Shown piece after piece: positions 24,968-37,930 of a DNA stretch of 64,000 nt. Below the pieces are notes generated by a model that saw only the letters and a list, made by a program, of their open reading frames with translations, was not told where the DNA came from and did not search any database. The position numbers and the translations under genes were made by a program. Every line of letters starts with the position of its first letter. Within the stretch, counting starts at the first letter, position 1. The DNA comes from Leucaena leucocephala (taxonomy: Eukaryota > Streptophyta > Magnoliopsida > Fabales > Fabaceae). The stretch is taken from positions 25,728,962 through 25,792,961 of the forward strand of contig CM073522.1 of NCBI GenBank assembly GCA_037074615.1. Reading direction: 5' to 3'.

Positions 24968-27354
24968 TGTTAGTTCTAGGCAGATAGGCTGGATCACTTA
25001 AAAAGGGGGTGAATTGGATGTTTGACGGATTTTAAAATTTTTCTAAACTCTTTTGAAATCTAATCAGTGAAACAAATCAATTTGAAAAATTTTGATCAGA
25101 TATTAGAAATATATTACTAAAAGTCAAAGAGTTAAGGAAGAGGAAATTGCACGACAGATTTATCCTGATTCGGTCTTCCCTTGACCTACTTCCAGTCCTC
25201 AATTCCCTATTGAGATTTTCAATCCACTATATTTCAAGATTACAACGGGCTCTTAGTAGCTTTTATAACTTTAATTTTTACGGCTAATTGAGAGCCACCT
25301 CAACCCTGAGGTTATACCACTTTCCGGTGGTAACGTTCCCCCTTACATAGACAAGCAAATCCCACCTTGAATCCCCAATTCTAAAGTTTGCTATCAGACT
25401 TGGATAAGGCTGATGAAATATAAAACTCTCTCAAATAGAGTAAATAATACATTGTAGTATATCATATTTTTCTCACTCAATATATAATGATGATAAATAA
25501 TGAAGAACAGAGAGTTAGAGGCTTTCTCAATCTAACGATATTTTGGCATTATGATGATGCATTCATATATCGTCTCTCTCATCTTCTTGAATGCTCTCTT
25601 ATTTATAGATAAAATTTGAGCTATTGACCGTTGAGCTTTTCTTCTTCTGTTGAGAATATGATCGTTGGAACTAGCCATTGAAGCTTCTAATAGAAAGTGA
25701 TTTTTTACCGTTGTGAGTTCATTGGCTTTAATCTTTGTCTAATCTTATTTTAATCATGTCTTTGAATACCTTAAATGAAGTTTGACACAATCAAGAGAAG
25801 TTTTGACAATAATCATTCAGCACTTGACTTTCTTCCATCTTCTGATTATCTTTAAGTTTATGAACAATGATTATCTTTCAATTTTCATAACTTCCTATAT
25901 TTAATTCCAAACATATTAAATGACCTATCCCTATAAAGCTCTCTGTGTCTACTTTCCAATGAACTAAGTTTAACTCCAAAATTCATTGTAGACAGAAAGA
26001 TATGATCAATTTAGTGAGTATAGGTCATGGCCAAAACTTTGATCCTATGTTCCATATTGAAAATGGTATATCTCCCTTATATGAGACTCTTTGGTGATAA
26101 AATTAGTGTTATTGAACCACATTTTGAGTCTAATTGCATATAAATTAAGTTCCACCTCAATCAGATAAGTATATTTTGAGATATGATCAAAATACTCAAC
26201 CTATGTGGAAACAGAGTAGAACAACATACTGAAAAATGAAGAATTAATCGATTAGTTAATCATTAATTGTAATTAATCAATTAATTCAGAAAAAATGGTA
26301 TATTTGAGTTATTTCATAGATCATCATCTTCTACCTTTGCTATTCCTTCACTCCTTTGTTTAGTCTGTCAAGAGTTCGATAAATTTCTTGATTCTTGAAC
26401 TTAATTTCCTTCTTCTTCTAATGCCTTCTTCATAGTTCCTCTATATTATAAAGATCAAGTTCTAATCAGATGACTTTTTTAAAATATCATATATTAATCG
26501 ATTAACTAATCGATTAATTATCATTGATTCGATCAATGATTCAATTAATGAAAGAAACAGAAAATAGAGTATCACATTGATCAAAATTTTTAACCATATA
26601 TAATGTAATAAGTTACTAAAAAGATATATAATGAAGAATGTAGAGACAAATATGTATATTCCAGGTTTGAATCAAACATATATGGCTCAGAGAGAGATTC
26701 TGTCAGTTTCAATGTAAACAGAGAAGGATTCTTAAAATATATGAAGTTAATTGAATAACTAATCGATTAATGTAAGTTAATCGAATACCTAGTCGATTAA
26801 TCAGTGAAGTATCAATTTTACGAAATTCAAATATAAACCAATTAATCAAACAATTAATCTGTTAATATAAATTAATCGATTAACTAATCAATTAATTGGT
26901 TTATATTTGAATTTTGTAAAATTGATACTTCACTAATTAATCAAACAATTAATAAATTAATATAAATTAATCGATTAACTAATCGATTAATAGCAATATC
27001 TTTGTTGAATGGAAAATATGTTCTCAAAAGATTAATCGATTCATCAATCAATTAACTTATCAATTCTCTTCTAGAAAGCAAGCTCTCGGCATTAATCTGA
27101 CACTTAATTAATTAATGGTTACTCATTAATCGATTAACTAATCGATTAATTTATTTTTCTTTGTAAAACATAATGATTCTTTTACATTAATCGAACAATC
27201 AATCGATTAATTGAAATTGATTTATTGACTAATCGATTAACTCAATTAACTTCTTCTTTTAACAACATTTACACATAGAAATACGCTTTGACATTTTATT
27301 GAATAACTTTTTGCTCTTTGTTATTTTGGTATCATCAAAATATACTTTTCAACA
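24968..27354 (-). mobile_element. Sirevirus-like 3' LTR with palindrome array
   Basis: Plus strand starts TGTTAGTTCTAGG, then GGCTGGATCACTT and GGGGGTGAATTGGATG, and ends TTTTCAACA. Read on the minus strand, the LTR begins TGTTGAAAAGTATATTTTGATGATACC and is preceded by a polypurine tract, so this is the 3' LTR of a minus-strand element. It shares long stretches with 18827-21776 (GGTAACACTCCCCCTTA-like block, TTAGAGGCTTTCTCAATCTAACG). Palindromes of the TTAATCGATTAA type fill 26243-27245. Confidence 0.75.
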
Positions 27355-27500
27355 ATTTCCCCCTTTTTTATAATGGAAAATCCTTAATAAAAAATAATAT
27401 TTCTCCCCCTATTTGACATCAGCAAAAATTTTGAAGGATATAAAATGTAAGATTCATTACTCTCCCTTTGATAGGTAATATAATATCCTTCCCACTTAAA
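27355..27500 (-). mobile_element. Sirevirus-like 3' internal tail with two polypurine tracts
   Basis: On the minus strand AAAAAAGGGGGAAAT directly precedes the LTR, and a second AGGGGGAGAA lies about 45 bp further upstream beside GCTGATGTCAAAT. A repeated GGGGGAGA with a GATGTCAAA phrase near the 3' LTR is characteristic of plant Sirevirus-type Copia elements. No gag-pol follows, so the element is truncated near 27500. Confidence 0.65.
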
Positions 27501-27539
27501 GTGATGCAAATATAAGAGATGAAGCAAAGCATGAGAAAT

Positions 27540-28118
27540 ATGTATAATATATGAATATTAATTGTGGAAGAGGATTGGTTGGAGATATGTGCTATTGTAA
27601 CTGCATGGTATGGCTGCCATATGGGGCTCTATGGCTAGCCCTTATTGCCAGGTAGGAACCCTCATCTTACGACACTCTAGAGGTATCCCGGGGCAATAAT
27701 CCTTTCTGGAGTAACCCATAGCCCCTGTGTGCTTTGTCACTTTGGCCGATCTGTACCACACTTGTGGAAAGCTTGCAAGTGTTTATAATGATATGGGTAG
27801 CAATTGGCTCATGGGTTAGTCGGTGGAAATAGAAATTAATCTCATGTGATAATGTGACCATTGTGATATGCCTGTTAGTTATATTGAACCATATGTGATC
27901 ATTAGTTATATGCAAGCATGTTTATATCTTTATTTATGAATTATAATGTTGGCTCTTAAACTGTTACTCCCACCTGACACCTCATAAGGGTGTTAGTAGG
28001 TAAGGTGGGTAGGATTTATATTCCTGAGATAGTGGTCTCACTCCATTACTTTACCATTTTCAGGTAAAAGTAGCAAAGGAGACGTATCAGGGAAGTCATC
28101 GAGAAGCATGAGGCTATT
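27540..28118 (+). repeat. Noncoding LTR-like repeat (left part of an invaded element)
   Basis: Relatively GC-balanced noncoding DNA (GGTATGGCTGCCATATGGGG, CACTTTGGCCGATCTGTACC, CACCTCATAAGGGTGTTAGTA) with a TTTTCAGGTAAAAG tract, of the kind found in plant Gypsy LTRs. It appears to continue at 31149 after the two insertions that follow. The minus-strand ORF at 27667-27915 is incidental. Confidence 0.4.
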
Positions 28119-29301
28119 TGTGTAAATACTTGGTCGCTCCCGCAAGTGTACAGGTTATGTGTAGTATAAATCCCAAGTAATAATTGAAGAGAACGAGATC
28201 AGATGAATTAATAGATGAGAATAAAGAGAAAATACAAAATAACAGCAAGCACAAACTAATTAAGAGGAAAAATCACTCAAAATGTTGGGGTTTTAGATTC
28301 AACCTATGGGTTGCTAGTTTCTAACCTTTGAATTGACTCTGTAATTTATTAGAGTAACATCTATTCCTAAAGTGTCCCAATATTCTCCTAAACTATTAGT
28401 CCTTATTTAATTAGAGTTGAATTCATTCCCACGATACCCAAATAACTAGTTAAACATTGAAGCTATAGTCTTAAGTTACCATAAATATCTAGAACTATTC
28501 CTAGCCAAAATATCTATATCTTTTTCTCTAGATCTAGGTTTTCTCTTCACCTCCTAGTCCATCAAGATTACCCATGAATTAGATTTAATGATGATCAATC
28601 ATAAAATCTATGTAAAGAGCAAGAGAAATAGATATAATAAAAATTAACAAAAAATATATTCATGAAAATTCCATAAAAAGAGTCAAAGCAAAGATGATAA
28701 AAACTAGCTTCCCATTTAGGCTATATCCCTACCCCAACTGAGAAATCTAGAAACTCATAATAGAAGAAACCATAAACAATATTGTTATAAAATCCCAAAC
28801 ATAAAAAGAAGTCACGAAAAATTAAAGAAATAACTCTAAAACTTCTTGCACTTGAAGAATTCAGAGTAGTGATTGGATGCCCTTAGAGTAACTCTTAAGC
28901 CTCTATTTATAATCTCTTCCTCAGGTCTACAGATGTTGCCACATTATTGAGCTCCTTCCGTCTATTTGTTGAATCACGCCTCTTAATCCAAATCTGATAT
29001 TTATCCCTTTTCTTTTTAAATATAATATAATATATATTATATTATATCTTTTCAATTCCATTATCCTGATGCACACCTCTTGATTATATATAGTTGATTT
29101 TATCTTCTCTCATGAAACTTATTTTATTTCTTGCAAAATAAATTAATATTAGATTTTGTAACAAGATTTCTTTTCATCATATAATTGATTGAAGAGAGGA
29201 AAATCTATAAAAGATAATTAAATAGGTATAAGATATTCATAGATTTAACCAAATATATCCCAAAATATATACCTATTTAATTATAAAATATAGACTCATC
29301 A
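28119..29301 (-). repeat. LTR-like insertion with TG...CA ends
   Basis: Runs from TGTGTAAATACTTGGTCGCTCC to TATAGACTCATCA. On the minus strand that gives TGATGAGTC at the start and GGGAGCGACCAAGTATTTACACA at the end, which I know as a common plant LTR pattern. No coding region. The flanking pentamers CTATT and ATAGT do not match, so the ends or the status are unsure. Confidence 0.45.
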
Positions 29302-29320
29302 ATAGTCACGCTCCAGTTTA

Positions 29321-31143
29321 TGTAGGGAATTAGAAGACGCGCAGCGAAAATAAATTTTAAAATTTGTCCAGTCCCTGCTAGGATTTACCGATTGTATTTA
29401 AGTCAAGTAGTAAGATGTGTTACCTTCGGTATTCAAATTATTGGTGGCTCAGTGATTCCGACATTCGGGATGCCTATGCTCTCTTTTCTATCGCGAGAAG
29501 TCGACTACTCAGATTGGCTTCCTCTACCGGTATCCACACGAACATCGTTCCAGTCACGAACGACGTGCTAGCGCCTCTTGTCCTTCTAGGATTTTTCTCC
29601 AGAATCCGTCCTCTCCGTCTCTATTTGGCCGTTTCTTATTTGCAAAAACCGTTTGCATTCTCACACCAAAACCCTAGCCCCTAATGTCAAATATATAGAA
29701 TGCTATCGGTGTTCTGATTGAGTTGGATTTTAGAATTAATCCTATATTAATTCTGAAATTAATACAATATCATATATATTGCATAATTTAATAAGAAAAT
29801 AATTAAATAAATATGTTTTATATTAAATCCGTCCCACAGATTTAATTCACCTATTCATTTAATTTAAAATAAAAATAAGACAAAATTATATTTGATTTAT
29901 TCTCATAAATTAAATTTGAGATATCATATCAATTTAAATTTCAAATTCAAAAGTGATAATATCAATTTAAATTTTAAATTTAAATTTAAATATATCATAT
30001 CAATTTAACTTTTGAATTCAAATTCAAATATATAATATCAATTTAAACTTTGAATTCAAATTCAAATATATCATATCAATTCAAATTTCGAATTCAAATT
30101 CAAATATATAATATCAATTTAAATTTTGAATTCAAATTTGATAGAGATTTAATTTATCCTTATAAATTAAATCTTGCAAATATCTCTCATATTATATATA
30201 ATATATATATGAATTTATATGTATAAATATATATACACATCCACCCTAGATAATTTATTAGATCTGGATATGTCTTAGATTCAATGAATGTGGACATCAT
30301 AGCTCGAGTTGGGCTATTTTGTGTGCGAACCTGTAGGCCTATATGAAGTTGGCAGTGGGCCAGTTACTATACTGACCCACAAATCGTAAGCGGTATCTAG
30401 CAAGACATTACGACTACCCAAATCATATGAGGATCGATGAACGATGTAACCATTCATACAACTATATCACGTCCCTTTTGTCACACGATATTTTGGTCAT
30501 GGATGAGGCATGGAGAACGTCATCCTTCTGTTCCTAACCGTTGCTTTCTCAATCCCTGAGTAGTCTGACTATAGAAATGGAACTACATTTTCATTATAGT
30601 ATGTCCATACATTTCTCAGACTCACTAATCGAGAGGCCCAGTAATATCTCTCTACGAATGTGAGGGACAAATTCCATCTTGACCATTCACATTCCTCCGC
30701 ATGAAAAACCTCTAAGCCCGAACATAGTCTTTATGATCACTCGATCAAAAGTGACTTTTAACTAGGTCAAAGTTGAGCTTTTGTCATCTAGGAATACATG
30801 ATGATCTCAGGTCAAAGGGCATAGTGGCATGGTTTGTATATGAGAGAAACTTATGACTTAACCCATATAGATCTCTCATAGCGGGTCGGTCCAACACCTT
30901 GTACTTTTACATGTGCATATGACTTTGATTTATATATCTATACATCTTCAAAGTCTTATTGGACTTATTTCACCTCTGCTCCCGCATAGATGACCGACCA
31001 GAGATATTTAGGATAAGATCATGAGTTATCCAAGGATGGTCATTATATTAAACATGCAAATAATATGACAACACAATTAAGAAATTCATAAATCAACAAT
31101 ATTCATAATACAATGATTGGTCTCTAGGGCACAATTTCTAACA
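29321..31143 (-). mobile_element. Solo LTR, Copia type (TSD GTTTA)
   Basis: Plus strand starts TGTAGGGAATTAG and ends CACAATTTCTAACA; the reverse complement starts TGTTAGAAATTGTGCCC, a familiar plant Copia LTR head. It is 1823 bp, flanked by the exact 5-bp duplication GTTTA (29316-29320 and 31144-31148), with no internal region: a solo LTR left by LTR-LTR recombination. It is homologous along its length to 45742-47603. Inside, 29930-30150 holds about five units of a roughly 44-bp AT-rich tandem repeat (TTGAATTCAAATTCAAATAT). The ORF at 29415-29684 is incidental. Confidence 0.9.
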
Positions 31144-31148
31144 GTTTA

Positions 31149-33230
31149 TTTATTATATTATGTTTACTTTTATTTGCCGCCGAGGGACATATAATATTGA
31201 TGACTCTTGAGTTGGACTATTAAGTTTTTCCTCCTTTATGTTTTACTATTTGTTTATTGACATTTATGATTGAAGACTCGTTGTATTCTTGTAATATATC
31301 TGTGTAAGTATGTGGTGTACACATATGTTGTATTAATCAGGTGCTATATATGGACAAACCTTTATACCCTTGATAGCGTGTGCGGTAATAAACTACATGT
31401 CATTTTTTTTTTCTATCAAGGTTATGAAGCCAGGTAAGGGAAGCTCTTTAATAACCATGATAGACTCAATAATAATGGCTTACCCCTTTTCTATCATGGC
31501 TATGCTTGATGAATGAAATTTCTATCTTTGTTTCTTTAATTGCCATGGTAATTTGTGTTTGAAGTGTGGACATGTGCTAAGTATTTAGATTATTATGTAG
31601 GATGTTACAATTATGGTCATAATTGATTATTCTATTGATTGAGCTTAGTTGAGACACTAAATTGATGAGCTTATATTGATTTATATTAATATATGTTGAG
31701 CGCATGGCATGATCATGTTAGGTGCATCCCATTGAAAAGACTTTTCCTAATGAGAACCATTGCATTAAGCTAATCTAATCGCACTATTGGTTTTGGGACA
31801 TAATTCTATGATTTAGTTCCCTAAGTATGTGGAAGGCCATTTTAATTAGGTGTTTATCAATGTTGAGTATCCTTAGTAGAGGTGCTAAGTGAATCCATTG
31901 GTTTAGGCCCTATTAAGTGGACATTCATGTGCCTAGGTATTTTTAACTACAAAATGGTTTTTGAGTAAATCATTGAGTTGGTTTTGATTCCAAGCAAATT
32001 CCCCAACCCCTGGGATAAATGTCTATTTTATTATATTATTTAATATCTATTTTAGAAAATTTATCATGTTTAATATACAGTAATATAGTAGTTTTAATCA
32101 CTTTATACTTTAATTAATTATATAAATTAAATGATTAAAAATATATTTTTCTTGTGTTTCTATTGATTTTATTATTTTTCTTAATTAAATTGATTTGCAT
32201 TAAAGTATTTTGCTTTTATGTATTTTAGCAAATTAGAAAAAATAAATAAATGATGATTATGACCCACATCAACTATTACAAAATTATATTATATTATATT
32301 ATATACATGAGGAAGGGATATTTGAGTTAAAATGATTATCTCTAGAAATATTAGAAAATATAATAAAGCTGGAAGGATATTGAAGATAAATAGAGATTAT
32401 CAATATTTTTTGGAGAGTCAATTAATGAAAAGTCTCATATCTATAAGGAAGACACTAAGGCCATAGTCTAAACCTATAAAAGGATAACCTTTGAGCCATT
32501 CACCAAATACCAATGACCAACATGACAATCATCTTCTTCATCTTTTCTATAATTCAAGTTTTATTAGGGTTTGATGTTTTCATTTTGCAATTTTATGAAT
32601 TCCTAGTCTAGGATTTGGATTTTGCTTTATGAACATATTTATTTCGCTTTGAATAATTTTGTTATCAAACTATTGTGATATATTTATTAATTATAATTCA
32701 GTTGTTCTTCATGTATATTTTTCATTCCTCATATGATTTACTGCATGTGTTATCTTTTATGTTTTAAATTGATTTACATGTCTATTTCATATCGTGAATA
32801 AGTTGTCGTTTATAATTTTTATTAGAGGATAGATTATAATTGATATTTGGAATCACAAGCAAAGTGGTTGTTAATAATTATTTATAAAGTAATTATTTTC
32901 TAGGTTGCTAGATTTAATTATTGAATAAATAATTAGACTTAAAGTTTTACTTTGACTTAGTTATCTTTTCATTATTACAATTTTGACATATTTTAGAACG
33001 ATGATAGTCATGTATTAATTATTGGGAGCGCTCTTCATATTGGTGATATCCTTCTACTGTCTTACTCTTTAATTTTTGTTATTAATTTTCTTTTGCAATC
33101 AATTTAATCAAGTTATATTATACTCCTCCTTCTACGTACATTTAGTTTACTCTAGAATTAAGTTATGCATTGACTTCGCATTGAAATATTACCTACGGTG
33201 ATCCCTATTGTAATATTTCAAATTTCGATA
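31149..33230 (+). repeat. Noncoding LTR-like DNA, two segments
   Basis: 31149-32000 seems to continue the LTR-like repeat of 27540-28118. From about 32000 to 33230 is another noncoding segment ending in ATTACCTACGGTGATCCCTA, which resembles the end of plant Gypsy (Tat/Athila-type) LTRs. No ORF longer than background. Confidence 0.35.
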
Positions 33231-33786
33231 AAAGTGATTTATAAGGTATTATTGAGATTAAGAGTATGTTTCTAAAATTAAAAAGTCTCAAAGGTAAATT
33301 TTAGGAAAAGAATAATCATTAAAAATATTTTGGGAGTCAGGAAACTTAAGAAAAAAAATCATGAAATGAGTATTTTGGGGATTTAGAAAATTATGGAAGA
33401 TTTTATTTTTTCAAAAGAGGCATAAATAATTTAAGAGCTATTTTCGAACTTTTAAAGCCTATTTTCTTGAAAAATTCAATAAAAATAGTTAGAGATTTTC
33501 GTTTGGCCTGAAAATTTTAGGGATATTATTTTATAAGTTAAAAAAACTATTTAAGGCATAAAAATCTTATAAAGTGTCCCAGATTAATTTCTGAAATTTA
33601 TTCATGCATTTTAGTACCGATTGAGAAGGGTAAAATAGTAAATTTACTATTCTAAATCTAAAAGTAAAATTGGGTCAAGATTAAGCCCAATTTATAGAGC
33701 TAAAAACGTGCTGCCATGGGCTAGAAGACAAGTTTTAGATTTTGGGATACTGGCCCAATAGTAAAATTAAGGAATCAAGTTTATGT
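33230..33786. other. Noncoding stretch
   Basis: AT-rich, with no gene. Possibly part of the same LTR-like host sequence that resumes after the SINE at 34072. Confidence 0.3.
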
Positions 33787-33795
33787 AATAAGCTT

Positions 33796-34062
33796 TAAAG
33801 GACAATGTTCAACTGGCGAATAGGTAAGACATACGACTATTTGGAGTATGTTCGAACCCTAGGGAGTATCATTTTGTTATAGTTTCAGTCGCAGTGCTTG
33901 GGGATGTATCCTAGTTCTTGAGTGTCTAACTTTATGCTTGAGGATAATAAACAGCTAACCCTTTCCGACATTGATATTGCTTAGGAAGAATGAAGATTTC
34001 ACCCTACCCTTGGATCGTGAGTGAGTCTAAACCTTTTAAAAAATGTATTTATCAAAAACAAA
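33796..34062 (+). mobile_element. SINE family X, copy 3 (longest)
   Basis: Has the tRNA-like head absent from or decayed in the other copies: CTGGCGAATAGGTAAG (A-box-like) and GTTCGAACCCTAGGG (B box). It then has TTTGTTATAGTTTCAGTCGC, GGATGTATCCTAG, TTGCTTAGGAAGAATGAAG and TTCACCCTACCCTTGGATCG. The 9-bp repeat AATAAGCTT flanks it (33787-33795 and 34063-34071). Confidence 0.7.
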
Positions 34063-34168
34063 AATAAGCTTCTTGAAGGATCCAAGAAAAAAATACATTT
34101 GTCACCCATTAAACACCTCAGCTCTCAGCCCCTTCATTCATTTGGACCCTGTTTCAGAAACAGAGAGA

Positions 34169-34172
<4 letters not shown>

Positions 34173-34229
<57 letters not shown>
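34173..34229. repeat. (GA)n microsatellite
   Basis: About 28 uninterrupted GA units, preceded by a short GA run ending in GGG. The Arg/Glu-repeat ORFs that cross it are artefacts of the microsatellite. Confidence 0.98.
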
Positions 34230-34231
<2 letters not shown>

Positions 34232-35808
34232 GAGAGAAGCCAAAGACCAAGAGGGAGACGGAGGAGATCGAAGAGGTTGGACAAGGGGATCTTCAACATG
34301 CAAGTTTGGAGTTAGATCAAGGTAAGTCCTCTGAACCGCATTCCAGCATTATTTTCCTCATCTAAGGTGTCTTTGGGGGGGAGATGATATTGAACAGAAT
34401 CTGGTTTAGAGAGAGAAAGTGAAGAACCAAAGAGTCAAGTTAAAGAAATCATGTTTAAATGGAGGAATAGAGCTTGTGGTAGTTGACTTCATTATATGCA
34501 TGGCGATTTGTGATGTTGGGAGATCATTTTTAAAGCTGGAAAGTTCAGATTTAAGAAGGAAAGAAATAATGTATTTTGGAATGTATGTTGACGGAAGGCA
34601 TGGAGTTTATATATGTAAATCTGACAAATGATTTAAAGTTTCTCTTTTAAAGTCTCCAAATGCTAAGGTAATTGATGGGCATAGATGATTGTTGATTGAT
34701 AAAGATTGAAGCTTAAGAGGTGATTATGTAGTAGAGATATAAGCATGTTTAGTGTGCTATTTAAAATTGAAATTCAGAAGGAGGAGGACGCTGCTGTTCT
34801 GGTTTTGAAGCTGAAAATGGATTACAATTTGCTGATTGATGTCTTCCCATTTTGAATCATTGTTCCAAATACTTCTACCATGTTTGGAGGTAATAAAGTA
34901 ATAGCTTAAATGTTAACAGTAAAGCTGAAAACTTCATAGAAATTCAATAAGAGTGCTGTCCAAAAATTTAGGATATATGGGCATGTAAAAGTTAATAGCT
35001 ATATGTTATATGGTTCTAGTTAAAAGTAGAAATTAATCCCCTGTTTGGACGCTTGGAATAGAATTCTTGGAGCTGCAAAATGATCAAACTCCTATTGGAG
35101 GCTTAACTGAAATGGGTACTCAACTTTTTAAGTGCCTTAGAGTATGAAATAGTAGTTATGCATTAATAAATTACATGTATTAGGTGTATAATGTCTCTTT
35201 TGAGGCAATTGGCAAGAAGAGAATTAAGTTTTATGAACATATATGTTCTGTTTTGGGACAGTTTTAATTCAATAAAGAATAATTAATTGCTGTTCTATTC
35301 TATGGCTCTCATGAACTAATAAAATAAGAAAGTAAGAGAGAGAAGCTTGGAAGATTAAAGAACAAATTTAATGGATTAAAGATCGGGGATATAGAAGAGA
35401 GAAGGAGATTTATTAAATTATTAATGAGTACCAATATATGATTATTAATCTGCCCGATACATACATATATAAGCTATAGGTTTTGATTTGTGCCTAAGCC
35501 CACCAAGATGACATAAAGAGAGGAACTAAGTAAGAGGTACTACTGAAGAAGAGAAAGCTAGAGGTAGCTTAATCATTTATCTCTTATATTTTTATGCATT
35601 GGTTGTGCATGTTTATTTGTACCATTTTCTTGCTATAGTTAAGAATGAGAACATGAAAACTCCATGCTCTAGTAGTTGCCATGGCCATAGGCATTATTCA
35701 GATCGCTTGGTTTATTCAGTTGTGAGGTATTGTTCTATGTGGTTTATTTTGCATGCATATCTAACCTTGCATTAATATATTGAGATGATGAATTTGCTAT
35801 TGAGATTC
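34230..35808 (+). repeat. Noncoding LTR-like repeat, interrupted by the CACTA element
   Basis: No conserved coding sequence. A GA tract, then CAACATGCAAGTTTGGAGTT with AGATCAAGGTAAGT-like sequence, and later CATTGGTTGTGCATG, is the style of a plant Gypsy LTR and leader. It runs into the CACTA insertion and continues at 36760 with CCCCGAATCTTATCCC, comparable with CCCGAATCTCATCC at 38873. Confidence 0.4.
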
Positions 35809-36759
35809 CACTACTAGAAAAATCACTTATTACAGCAATAATTCAAGGCGGTTATAAGAAAAACTGTCGTGAAAAAAAAGGTGGTGGCATTTTTGTAAAT
35901 AAGTTTAGTTTTAAAAACTTTTAATATCAGCTTTCATAAAAATCAAGGTTAAAAGTCATCAGGTGGGGTTTTTAACTGCAGTGTTTTAAAAAAGTCCCAT
36001 GCAAAATGTTAAAAACCCGAGACCTAATTTCAGTTTCAATTTCACTTTTCACAGTCGTCTGTGGTCTCGTTTCTCTTCCCCATCACCATAAACTTTGACG
36101 AAGGCAATTTTTTGGCTTTTTCCTCTTAGTTTTGATACTCATCTTAGTCGTTAAAGTCATTCTCCAACGTCTCGATCGTGAAAGTTGTAAGTCACCGTTT
36201 AACTTCTTCATGTACTCATTTTTCTTACTTTTTCTATTGTTTGTTGTTTATAAACTATAATACATCATATAACAAATGCTAACCGTGGTCTTTCTTCATA
36301 TGTTGTTTATAAATTATAATATATCAGGAGTTTGAAGAGTTTTAATAGCAAAAGCTTTCTAGATCTTCAACCTTTTCACCAGATATGTAACTTTTTCTCC
36401 ATATCTTCAACTTTTTAGTGAGGCTGACCGTAGTGACTAATAGTGGGTGTCGACGATGGACTTTGTTGAAAGGAGCTCGAAGAGCTTTAATTGAAGAAGC
36501 TTATGGATCTTTAGTTTCTTCACCAGATCTTTAACTTCTTCTATCCATATGTGGTATAATGCTTTTGATGAGTATGATTGGGGTGGCTGATGGTGGGTGT
36601 AGACCAAGGAAAGCAAAAAAAAATTCAAGAAGTTAACAACGGTTTTTTGAAAACTGCCATAAAAGGTTACATTTAACGGTGGTTATAAAATCGTTGTTAA
36701 AAAGTACACTTACAACGGCAGTGGAATTCTCGGTGCTCCCAAAATTGGCCCTTATAGTG
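35809..36759. mobile_element. Non-autonomous CACTA (En/Spm-type) element
   Basis: Begins CACTACTAGAAAAATC and ends GCCCTTATAGTG, so both termini read CACTA. ATTC directly flanks both ends (35805-35808 and 36760-36763). Subterminal repeats related to GGCGGTTATAA, AACGGTGGTTATAAAATCGTTG and ACAACGGCAGT occur near both ends, as expected for CACTA elements. At 951 bp there is no transposase gene; the 36437-36628 ORF is unlike one. Joining the flanks gives GAGATTCCCCCGAATC, consistent with the related repeat copies. Confidence 0.85.
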
Positions 36760-37930
36760 ATTCCCCCGAATCTTATCCCTTTTTCTCCTATGTACCCACA
36801 GTAGGAGCAAGTACCTCAGGGGCAAGGCGAAGCTAGTGGAGAATTAGTAGAGAAAGTGGTGATTGGAAGAAGCTAGCTTTACTATTTTGTTAGATACATG
36901 ATTATTTTGTGGTTGTATGCTAGTTTTATACACGTATGTAAATATTTATTTATTATGGTTTGTAAGCAATCTCTCTAAGGAGGATAAGATGAGCAACTTG
37001 GACGCCTCAGGTAAGTGCTAAGTCGAGCCTAGCAACTATGCATAGTAGTAGTGTTAGTTAATATTATCTATTCTAAGTTACGATTTTGGAATAGGTAATT
37101 GATAGTGCTATCATATGAATTAGATACTAAAACTTTATAGAGATATAGTAGACATTCTCACCTTTTAAATGAGCCATATTTCATAATTTTTGGATAGGGG
37201 AATTCTAAGTTATGAGTTTTCTAAATACAATCCAGAAACATGAAAATCTGTTATGGCAAGTTTTGTACAGATCTTATATTTGGGCATTTTGGACCAAATA
37301 GGTCATATATGGAACCCATATCTTAATTTTATAAGAAAGATCTTTATAAGAGATAAAAGTTGAGCTTTGAACTACTAATTTTGGAGCTGTATATTTATAA
37401 AGAAAAAATCACAAAACTTCCTTAGTAATTTTAGTAAGAAATATATTTGGGTATTCCAACTTTCTTAGTTTGTCACTAATGACCCATCAATGCTAACATG
37501 TGAACGCCATTATGAAGAGAGATAAAATGGGAAAATAAAACGGAATTGACTTGATAAATATTTAAATGCTTCAAGAGACTGGAATTGAGAAAAGGTATCT
37601 GATAGAGTACATTTAGGACAGTATAATTGGAAACTTGTTAAGGAAGCTTTTCCAAACCCTTCTTCCACTATTAATGGCCCCACATAATGCCTTCTCATTG
37701 GTTAGAAGTTGTAAAAAGGCTTAGTCATCAACCTAGAGTGCTTAGTCATCAATCTAAAGTGATTATTCATCAAACTAATTTAATTTAGAAGTTTATTTTG
37801 AATGCCAAATAACCCTCTTCATTAATTAAGGATTTACACGTGGATCAATTAAAAGATGTGAAGTGGTCAACATGTGGATCAATTAGAAGTGGACCAATAG
37901 ACATATGTGGGCCAATAGGGAGAAGGCAAG
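36760..37930 (+). repeat. Noncoding LTR-like repeat, continuation
   Basis: Continues the repeat interrupted by the CACTA element (CTATGTACCCACAGTAGGAG, GGACGCCTCAGGTAAGTGC). 37170-37930 is unassigned noncoding sequence. Confidence 0.35.

Noticed and set aside
34021..34315. Arg/Glu-repeat ORFs
   Set aside because: Direct translation of a (GA)n microsatellite and a SINE tail.
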